64,000 bases of DNA from Phanerochaete sordida. Taxonomy: Eukaryota; Basidiomycota; Agaricomycetes; Polyporales; Phanerochaetaceae. The stretch is taken from contig BPQB01000102.1 in NCBI GenBank assembly GCA_019973155.2, positions 1 to 64,000 of the forward strand. The letters are read 5' to 3'. This document shows, piece after piece, positions 55,562 through 64,000 of the stretch (within the stretch, counting starts at the first letter, position 1; each line of letters begins with the position of its first letter). A program made the translations under genes and the position numbers. The notes beneath the pieces were generated by a model, which was not told the origin of the DNA, made no database searches, and saw only the letters and a list, made by a program, of their open reading frames with translations.

Positions 55562-58500
55562 TCATGCGTCGTCCAGCACGAGTCGAGGGACAACATTCAT
55601 GGCCATGAGCTGCACGAACGTCAGCGAGCTGTACTTCAATAAGTGAGCGGAACGTGCACACCTCCTGGAATAGAAGCTTCGCAGCATAGGGGATCGTGAG
55701 CTGCGCCATCTTCTTCGAGCTCTTGCAGTACGTGCACCATCCGTTGTAGCCCATGAGCCCACACTCTTCGCACGCGTTTACCTCGAACTTGTCTGATGAA
55801 ATCATCAAACGCTCGAGAAGCAACTGCGTCGCGCCGTAACCGATGAGACAGTCGCGTTCCATCTCTCCGAGACGCAGACCTCCTTCGCGAGACCGTCCCT
55901 CGGTGGGCTGCCGCGTCAGCGTGGCACGAGGACCTCTGCAGATGGCACCGTCAGCACCCGCAACACTTCAGATGGCAATCAGTCGTACCTTGCACGAGCG
56001 TGCATCTTGTCAACAACCATGTGTTCTGCAAGATTGTCAGGGAAAGAAGCTGAAACCGCTCATGAAGGTACTCACTTAGTCGCTGAGAGGGAGTTGCATC
56101 AGCACTACGCTCATCATAAATGACGAGACCAAAGGCTCACCTGGTAATAGATAGGACCGAAATACACATAAGCTTCCATGGGTTCGCCGGTGATACCGCT
56201 GGTGAGCATATCCTTCCCTGCATAGCTGAAGCCGTTCTCGATCAGGATCCGGGACATGTCCTCGACCTGGTGACGCTCGTCAGGTTAGGCTAGATGAGGA
56301 GCTGCGGGCAGTCGTACCTTGGAGCCTCCGAATGCTGTACCATATTGAAGTTTCCCCGCAAGAACGCCGGCCTGCAGAGATAGTGGGTACGGCGCCGCGA
56401 GCGCAAGAGGCAACAACCCACCTTGCCCGCAAGCAACTCGATCATCTTTCCGACGGTCATTCGGGATGGGAAACCATGCGGGTTCATGATGGTATCTGGC
56501 ACAGAAGTCAGCGGGTGAGCTCCGGTGCAGATGGCCTAGACGCACCCGGCACGACACCCTGGTCGTTAAACGGCATGTCTTCCTGATTCACAATCAGCCC
56601 GCAAACGCCCTTCTGCCCGTGCCGCGACGAGAACTTGTCTCCCAGCTCTGGACGCCGCGTCTGACGAATTAGCACCTTGATGAGCGTCTGGTCGTTCTCC
56701 GTGTCGGAGACCATGACTTTGTCGATGTAGCCGGCGACAGGCGATTTGTAGGTCATCGGCGCGTTCTTGTAAGGAACAGTCGCCGCCTGGCCTGTGAACG
56801 TGTTGTCGTTCGCGTTCGTCGGTGTCTGCTTGTTGATGTACACATCGCCAGGGTCGACGCGCTCGCCAACACCCGCCAGGCCATCGGCTTGGATGATATC
56901 GTACTTCTTCTGCACTTGTCCATTTTCGTCGACGGGCGCGTCTGCCAGACGGTCATATCTGCAGAGACGTACAGTTTAGGCGTCGGTTTCTCCTAAGAAA
57001 GACGCCACTCACGTTCCGTTGGGGTACTTGCGGATCAAGGTTGCGTTTTTCCGCAGCACTTGCACGCGTCCGTATCCTCGATCGAGACTAGCCTGAGGCA
57101 AACAGTCAATGTCAAGGGCAGGCGCCACGAACGAGCGGAAACGCACCTTGTTCTGGATGAGCGCGTCTTCGATATCGTATCCGGAGTAACTCATCACGGC
57201 CACCGTGGCATTCTGGCCGGCGGGGAGGCGATCGTACCCGATAAGTTCAATCGTCTTCGTTTTCACCATCGGCTGCTGCGGGTACACTGACAGGTAGAGG
57301 AGGGTATCGATCCGGTTCTGCTGGTTGTACCCTATCGCGCCGATCGCCTGTTTACCCATGGCGCATTGATAGGTGTTGCGCGGTGACTGATTGTGGTGCG
57401 GGTACGGAATCAGGCCCGCCACGGCGCCGAGGATAGTGAACGGCTCGATCTCGAGGTGCGTGGTCGTGGGAACGATGTCGTTCTCATACAGGGCGATGTA
57501 CGAGTCGTTCTCCTCGTTGACGTCGAGGTACTCCACAAGGCCCTGCTTGAGGAAGTCGTCAAACGACATTTTGCCGTCCTTCAGCAGCTACGGTGGCGCC
57601 AGGGTCAGCATTACCGATAAAACATTCGGCGAGTGCATACCTGGATGTGTTCCGACGCGACGCGTGGCCGGCCTCTGTCTACGATAATCATCGGCCGACA
57701 GATGCGACCACCATCGCTCGCAATGAGCACCGTGCGGTGGTGGTGATTGATGTACACGCTGACGAATTCGCTCAGGCGACCGGCGCGGCGAAGCTTTCGG
57801 AAATTGTGTACAAAGCGGCCAGGGTACCGAGTGAGGCCGATGATGGAGCCGTTGACATTGACGACATACGTGTGCGGACCATAGATTTCCGCGCCAGTCG
57901 CAGTGCTGATGTCTGGTGAAGATGTCAAGGACCGGAGGACAAACATCTGCACCCGACGTACCTTCAACGCCCAGCATATACGCGAGTCTGACAATTGGCT
58001 CCTCGTCGACGTCCGTGGTGATGTGTGTCATCAAGGCGAGGTTCTTGACAAGACCGCACGCTTCACCTTCGGGCGTGTCACTGGGGCAGAGCATTCCCCA
58101 TTGACTGGGTTGCAGCGCTCGCGGTCCACTCACCTTCCTCGTCTTCTCGAACTGGGAGCTGATACGCGTCATCATACCCAGTGCGCTGATGAACGAGAGT
58201 CGGCTGAGGACGTGAGTGACACCGGCACGTTCCATCTTGAAACGCTTCAACGACCAGTTGCCCGTACTGATCGCGCGCACAAAGCCGGCAGTGATATGGT
58301 CGCCCATGAACTGCATCGTGTTGAACGCGTCAAACTCTGATGTTCGCGATGGCTTCTTCAAGACCTTGTCAATGGCGGACTTGAGGTTGGTGTTGAAGGT
58401 TTTGAACAAATCTTCAAACAACAGCGCCAACAGTTGTCCGGCACTGGGAGCAGTTGAGCCAAGGACACATACAAGTTCGAACAGAAGTACATACAGTTCG

Positions 58501-59658
58501 AGTCGCTTGTTTCCGACGTAATCTCGGTCATCTACCATCTTCTCGTCGTCCATGGCCATGAGAACCCTCCGCGTCATCGTCGCGACGAAGATGGCTTTCC
58601 CCCGGAAGTCCATGTTGATCACGGGTACGTGCGCGAGGACGATAGTCGCCAGAGCCTCCAGGGCCTCCTCCCATGCCGGTCTCCGCGGTCCGATAACCTT
58701 CCTGTTCACCTTGACGCGACTGCCGATGTACTCGAGTGCCTGCTGCCGGGTGAACACGCCGAGCTTCGCAGCCTCCTCGAGGTTGGGGCTGAATGCAGAC
58801 TTGTAGGCCTCGTTGTTACCCGCAGTTAGGAGGAGGATCTCCTTGTCGGACTGGAAGCCAAGAGCCTTCAGCGCGATCACGATAGGCACGTCTTCGTGTA
58901 TCGAGTTGTGGCGGAGGTAGATCTTGCCCTTCTTCGTCGCGACGTACGTCTTGGACTTGAGGCCTCCGTGCGTCGAGGACGTGCACGAGGCTTGCACAAC
59001 TCCCTTTACGGGGTCGACCTCGACGATGATACGGTTCTTGCTCAGCTGCTCCTGGACGAGGATGACCTTCTCCGTCCCCTTCACGACGAAGTACCCTCCG
59101 GGATCCAGTGGGCATTCGCTCATGCGCGCGAGCTGCGCCTCCGTGCGACCGCTGAGCACGCACTTGTTGCTCCGGAGCATGATGGGCAGGCGGCCGATGC
59201 CCACGTTCGCGCGGCGAACAACGTTCTTGCCGCGGGTGTACTGGATGGTGACGAGGACAGGGGCAGAGTACGTGGTGTCTCGCAAACGGCATTCGTGCGG
59301 GGTCACGCTTTTGTCGACGGCGTCGGGGTCGGTACGGTCGGGGAAGCCTACGTGGATGTCGGTGTACTTCAGCCAGAAGCGCGGATCGACATCGGAGGTC
59401 ACCTTGTTGTTTGCACGGAGGATGTTCTTGATGTCCACGTCGACGAAGTAGTTGAATGAGTCGATGTGCTGCTTCACCAGGCCCTTGACTTTGAGGAAGG
59501 CGGGAAGCAGCAGCCATTTATCCTGCAAAGCGTTAGCACCGAAAGTTTGAGCGCGACGGAAATGTGCTCACCTCGACCGCCTTGATTGGGTCTGTCAATC
59601 CCAATCCTCGCCATTTTGGGACCTGCAGCTCCCAGTCCGCCTCGTCCTCGGGGTCCAT
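55562..59658 (-). CDS. RPC2: DNA-directed RNA polymerase III second-largest subunit (1157 aa)
   Basis: Thirteen exons, minus strand: 59658-59572, 59522-57962, 57912-57641, 57587-57147, 57092-57013, 56958-56546, 56495-56422, 56371-56318, 56266-56141, 56082-56076, 56025-55989, 55935-55662, 55609-55562; 3474 nt, all phases closing. Pol III identity comes from [35 protein letters not shown] and [15 protein letters not shown]. Other landmarks: [29 protein letters not shown], and the C-terminal zinc site [16 protein letters not shown]. Length agrees with yeast Ret1. The subunit forms half of the active centre that makes tRNA, 5S and other small RNAs in the nucleus. Exon 10 is only 7 nt (CGACTAA) and is needed to give YYQ-RLK-HMV. 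Introns are 43-58 nt. Confidence 0.96.
56076..56082 (-). other. RPC2: 7-nt microexon of RPC2
   Basis: CGACTAA lies between CTCAG and GTGAG splice borders, with introns of 58 nt (56140-56083) and 50 nt (56075-56026). It supplies Arg, Leu and the first base of Lys. Confidence 0.85.
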
Positions 59659-60078
59659 AAGTGAAGGGTGGGTAGGGATGGTCTGAAGCGAGCCGCTCTC
59701 CGCGGTAAATCTGACTGCACGTACAAGCGCCCACAGTTAATGGGCGCTCTTTTGACCACCTGGGAATAGCGCTGGCTGGCGAAGCCGCAGAACAGACATG
59801 TCTTCCTCATCGTCCTACAGTTCACAAAAAAATGATACAGAAATGCGTATATTAACAGGAGTGTACACTGTCATTCAAGAAAGCAAGATTGCGAGTCTCA
59901 ACAAAGATAACCATTACATACCGGTCACGTATGAGACTATGAGGAACAGTAGAGTACAAATAATACGCGATAAAAACCTATGCATCCGGTGCATGATCAA
60001 ATGTTCCCAGGTCTAGCAAGAACAGATTTTTGGATGTGTTCGCCTCGGTCGCCTCGGCCACGTCTGGTCGGCGGAGGT
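59659..60078. other. Intergenic region between RPC2 and ALO1
   Basis: Contains the RPC2 upstream region and ALO1 3' flank. No TATA box is clear. A short plus-strand frame (59798-60016) has no motif. Confidence 0.5.
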
Positions 60079-61780
60079 TCACTTTCGCCGCTTGAACACC
60101 CTCCCGTCGACTTCCTTGTTGAAGAGATGCCGCTCGACGTACTCGTTTCGCCACACGCCGTCCGGATCGACCTCCTGGAGCACACGGACAAAGTCGTCGA
60201 AGCGGGGATACAGCGAGCGAAGCTGCTCGGCACGGAGCGGGTGCGACTTGGCCCAGTGCGGGCGGCCGCCGTGGCGAGCGAGAATAGCCTCGAAGCGTGC
60301 GAAGAGCGCGCGGTAGGGAACGTTGAGGCCATATGGTCTGGGAAACGGCGGTGAGCATGCGCCGCGCGGGGCGGGCGTGGGAGGGTACGCACTTGTACTG
60401 TATGATGCCGATCCAGGTCGTGCGCTGGCCGAAGCTCGGGCTGAGCCAGATGTCGTCCGCGTCGGAGAAACGTATCTCCAACGGGAAGTGCGGGCGCAGG
60501 CCGGCGGGGTCGCGGTGCTCGTGCTCGAGCCAGGCGTGTATCTCGCGAAGGCAGGCCTGCGTATTTTCGTACGGAATCGCCCACTCGGTCGTGAACTGTG
60601 GGTACTAGGAAAGGAAGGGCGTCAGCCTTTCCGGGCCGTGGGAGCGCATGCGCGGACACGTGAGACGCACCTTGCAATCCAGGTTGAACACCTTCCAGCT
60701 CTCGTCGACCGTCACCGTCGTCGCCCGGTCCAGCCACGCGCTCAGCCGGCAGATCCACGGGTTCACGAACGGCAGGTAGATCCCCACGAAAAACAGGAAC
60801 TGCACCAGGTGGAACCCGACGAGCGAGTGCCACAGGAAGCTGCCCACGGGATTCCGCGCCTGCGACGCGTCAGACCGGCCGTCACCCAGCCACACGGCGA
60901 GCACACGCACCTCATCTGTCCTGTTGGCTGTGCTGACGCGCACGACATCCGCCTGCGGGAACCACCACAGCCGGACGTGTTCAGCGCTGTTCGCGATCGC
61001 GTCCACGTCGCGGATGACGTCGCCAAACGGCACGCTCTCCTGCTTCTCCTTCAGGCGGAACGCGGGCCCGACCTCGAGGGTGATGTCGAGCATGAGTCCT
61101 GTCGCGCCGAGCCCGCACAGGGACGCCGTGAAGAGCTCGGGGCGTTCCGCGCGGGAACAGCGGACGATGCTGCCGTCGGCGAGAAGGAGGGTGAGTGCGA
61201 GGACGTGGGTGGAGATGACCTTGAAGTGCATGCCGGTGCCGTGGGTGGCGGTGGTGACGACGCCGGCAAGGGTCTGGTCGGAGATGCTGCCGAGGTTGAT
61301 CATGGCGAGGCCATGGCTGGCGAGGGCGGCGTGCAGCGCGCTGAGGGTCACGCCGGCCTGGGCGACGACGTAGCGTTTCTCGCTGTTGACCTGCGGCAGG
61401 GGGACGGCGGGTCAGTGCCTGAGATCCCAGGGGCTGCGATCGCGCTGGGCGGAGATTGCCTGGCGCGCGCGCACGGGACGCACCTCGATAATCCGGGCGA
61501 GGCGTTCCGTCCTCAGCATGAAGCCCGAGGTGCATGCGAGGTCGCTCGGACTGTGCCCCACGCCGGCCGCGCGGAGTGCGCGGCCCTCGCGCCGCGCAAG
61601 CTCGAGCACCTGCGCGCACTGCTCCGGAGTCGCGGGCTCGAAGACGGCGAGCGGGGCGCACTCGTAGCTGAGGCCCCAGTTGATGAATTTGGCTTTCGGC
61701 GAAGAGGCGGGTGTCGTGATGGGTTCGAGAAGACGGTAGAGCTCTGGCGTGGTCAGGGTCTTGAGTGCGGGATCGGCCAT
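60079..61780 (-). CDS. ALO1: D-arabinono-1,4-lactone oxidase (495 aa)
   Basis: Exons, minus strand: 61780-61484, 61390-60671, 60604-60393, 60337-60079; 1488 nt, phases closing; introns 93, 66 and 55 nt. N-terminal FAD-binding region with AAGVGHSPSDLACTSGFML, where the His is the flavin-linked residue of the family, then RYVVAQAGVTLSALH, SDQTLAGVVTTATHGTGMHF and LCGLGATGLMLDITLEVGP. A hydrophobic segment (FHLVQFLFFVGIYLPFV) fits the mitochondrial membrane location. The C-terminus has the HWxK motif (GGRPHWAKSHPL). It catalyses the last step of D-erythroascorbate synthesis, passing electrons to oxygen. Slightly shorter than the 526-residue yeast enzyme. Intact. Confidence 0.95.
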
Positions 61781-61851
61781 GGCTCTCGACGGGCAGGTGG
61801 AGGACGTGGTGAGGGCAGGTTACGCACCGCGCGCCCCTCTCGGTGCATCGT

Positions 61852-61858
61852 TTTATAG
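61852..61858 (-). promoter_or_regulatory. TATA box of ALO1
   Basis: TATAAAA on the minus strand, about 72 bp upstream of the ALO1 start codon. Confidence 0.55.
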
Positions 61859-61864
61859 CGTTTT

Positions 61865-62896
61865 TGCGGGTGTCTGATGCAGCGCGAGAGCCCCGGTGCA
61901 GCAGCCGCGGCGCGATGCGAAAATTCGATCGATTGCTCAGCCAGCCACTGCCTGGCAAGCCCCTGCTCGGGAACACCCGACGAGACGGAAGCATCGCAGG
62001 GGAGACCGCAAGGCGATCTCCGCCACAGCGCTCTAAACCACGCCAGTCGCAGTCGGCCGCCACACATGTTCTCCCCCGGCGCACACAGAGTCCGAGAATC
62101 AGCCCGGTGCGAAATTCCATCTATTCTCCTGAAAGCTCGCCCCGGCAGGATGCGAACGCCCGGCCTGCCTCTCCCTGCTGCGTGCCAGACCACGGCGCGG
62201 CCCATCGTCCCTCCTGTCCTCCGGCCGCGTGCCGTGCGTAATGGCCAGGCGGATGAATAAGTGTAACCATAGCATCATAGCGCATCATCCGGCCGGCCAT
62301 GTGGTGCACCAGCACGCAACCCTCTTCCCGCCCGACGACGTCTATCGATAACCCAAACTGGCGCGGCCTCGTCCGGCGCGCTGAGACGCGCAATCGTGAC
62401 GACTGCGGCCTGCGCCTCCGTCTGCGTCCCTTCCGACGGGGCAGTGCGACGCTAGACGGGCTCCTAGGAAGCCCTCCCTGCCGACCAGACCATGGCGTGG
62501 GCCGACATCGCGCCGGCCTTCGTCTCCGCTGGCACCATCCATTCAGCGGCGGCCGCTCGAGCTGTCAGCCTAGTGCACCGCCAAGTGCGGCCGTCATGGC
62601 TATTCCACAACCTTGCTAACTGCCCTCGCCGCGCTGGCCGGGTGCAGTGGCGTCCCGTTCCATGCAGCCAATGGCACCCTGCCGGAATACCCGGAATGCA
62701 AACAAGGCATATCATATTGTCGTATACAGCCCGATGAGAGCTCAGATGAAGCGGACATGTCGGAAAGATCACTGTCGGAAAGACGATTGTCGAGAACACC
62801 GAGTACAAGGCAAACAGCGGCAACCAAAGCAGGCCTTTCCCACCCAAAACAAGAATGAAAGAGCACGGACGCGGTCCGCGGCCGCGTCAGGCACGC
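61865..62896. other. Intergenic region between ALO1 and the Hsp70-like gene
   Basis: About 1 kb, GC-rich up to about 62600. Frames on both strands are overlapping shadows with no motif or splice support. It holds the ALO1 upstream region and the 3' flank of the Hsp70-like gene. Confidence 0.5.
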
Positions 62897-64000
62897 TCAG
62901 ACCCGGAAATCGAACACAACGTGGCCCCAGTCCTGGCCGTTTTGGATCAGGATCCCGCGCACCTCGGCGCTGTCCAGCTCCAAGCCGAGTTCGAACTCTA
63001 CGCGTGCGGTCAGCACCCGCGCCACGACACGCAAAGAGAGCCACGGCCGTACCGGTGTAGAACCCGCTCGCGCTGGGCTGCTGGGCGTTCTGCTGGAAGC
63101 TCGGAAGCACGCTCAGGTCGACGGTCCAGTCGCACAGCTTCTCCGTCTCGCCCTGGATCATGAGACATCGAAGAACCCGTTAGCACTCCGAGGTCGTCGA
63201 GCCGCCCGGGCACGTACCTCGTCAGTGTAGCGCATGATCGTATCGCTATCCGCGGTGTACAGCGTGGCAACGAACATGCGGTCTGTCAGCGATGCGCCGC
63301 CAGGGCAGAACAAGTCAGGGATCACGATCGGAATTACGGCTTCGTGGCACCGCTGCGATCGAGGACATAACGCACGCACCCTGACTGTTCTGCGAGAATT
63401 TGCTTGACATCGGAGATACGTCAGCGGGCGTCCCAGCCGCAGGCCCCTGCAGGCCGCGCTGTGTATGGAAGTGCTTACCAAAACTTGTGCTTCACGCGCT
63501 GTCTGCCCGGGCATCAAAACCGCAGTCAGGCCAGATAGGGCGGAAACGCTCACCCCTTCCTGAGAATCGCACCCTTTACAACGAGGAACTGCAGCCTGTG
63601 ATACGCCGCGACATGAGTCGAGCTAAGGATGAGACTAGACTGTTCTCGTACCGATTTTCACATATGTCTACCCCCGCGTCGTTCGTGCGGATATACGCAG
63701 GCCTTTTCAGGTGGTCTTCTGGCTCAGCTGGCAGTTTCACCTACAGCGGCGTCGGCGGCGCACGTCAGCTTACGAGACAAGGGGCGAGGCATAGCGAGAC
63801 GCCAGAAAATTCGGGGGACTCGATGGACAGCACCAGGAACGGCACGGCATCGCGACGGCAGCGGAAGGAAACCAGGCAACTGCGCAATTGTACGTACCTT
63901 CATCATATATGAATGTGGCGAGATCACGCTGGACACAAGCGGGCGGCGAGCTAGCCCATACTGTGCCGCGCCGCGCAGGGTGGCGGTGTCACAGTCCGGT
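62897..64000 (-). CDS. HSPA12-like Hsp70-family protein, C-terminal part (runs off right edge)
   Basis: Exons visible, minus strand: >64000-63898, 63740-63652, 63595-63554, 63502-63479, 63402-63380, 63282-63218, 63152-63053, 62997-62897, with phases closing and a TGA at 62899-62897. The translation has YGLARRPLVSSVISPHSYMM, KLPAEPEDHLKRPAYIRTND, LQFLVVKGAILRKGQRVKHK, SDTIMRYTDE, CDWTVDLSVLPSF and FELGLELDSAEVRGILIQNG. This order fits the distal ATPase and C-terminal region of the divergent HSPA12-like Hsp70s common in mushrooms. The ATPase N-terminus is outside the window. Exons of 24, 23 and 42 nt and introns of 51-157 nt are notable. Role in the cell is not established for this family in fungi. 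Confidence 0.8.

Noticed and set aside
58128..58133. GTGAGT donor-like site in RPC2 exon 2
   Set aside because: The sequence encodes VSGPR in the conserved [15 protein letters not shown] segment, so it is coding and not an intron start.
60323..61858. 511-codon plus-strand frame
   Set aside because: It lies antisense to ALO1, whose exons, domains and splice phases are clear. GC-rich coding sequence often leaves a long open antisense frame. No motif in its translation.

Overview
The window reads as nuclear DNA of a filamentous basidiomycete, probably an agaricomycete. The host genes carry many GT-AG introns of about 50 nt. The mobile elements are types typical of mushroom genomes: chromodomain Ty3/Gypsy elements, a Plavaka-type transposase and a CENP-B/DDE1-type transposase. 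I see no rRNA, CRISPR array or bacterial-style operon.

The window has two parts. From 1 to about 53.7 kb it is almost entirely mobile elements and decayed coding sequence. In order: the 5' end of a Ty3/Gypsy element (1-2553, minus strand); one copy of an unrecognised foldback repeat family (ending 5224); a 646-codon frame kept open except for nine nonsense codons (7299-9236); a short three-exon gene (11646-12121); a cluster of F-box-like remnants peppered with a 332/376-bp LTR family (12.4-20.7 kb); a Plavaka transposase gene (29.3-20.8 kb, minus strand) whose introns hold a 584-bp TA-flanked element and a 4.2-kb foldback element with a perfect central hairpin; a TA-flanked DDE transposon (29695-32953); a complete 8056-bp Ty3/Gypsy chromovirus with apparently identical 575-bp LTRs (33555-41610); a dead LINE; a Ulp1-like protease remnant; and a DDE1 transposase remnant split by two solo LTRs and a MITE.

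From about 54 kb to the right edge there are four closely spaced, intron-rich host genes, all on the minus strand: a UBC7-type ubiquitin-conjugating enzyme, the second-largest subunit of RNA polymerase III, D-arabinono-1,4-lactone oxidase, and the C-terminal part of an HSPA12-like Hsp70 protein that runs off the window. I rebuilt their exons by eye. The splice phases close exactly, including a 7-nt microexon in the polymerase gene and 24- and 23-nt exons in the Hsp70-like gene.

The most interesting points are: an extra, apparently conserved ORF upstream of gag in two different Ty3/Gypsy elements; five evenly spaced TGASTCA (Gcn4/AP-1-type) sites in each LTR of the young element; its TGATG gag-pol junction; the foldback family with mirrored internal repeats; and several coding remnants that carry stop codons but keep their reading frame.
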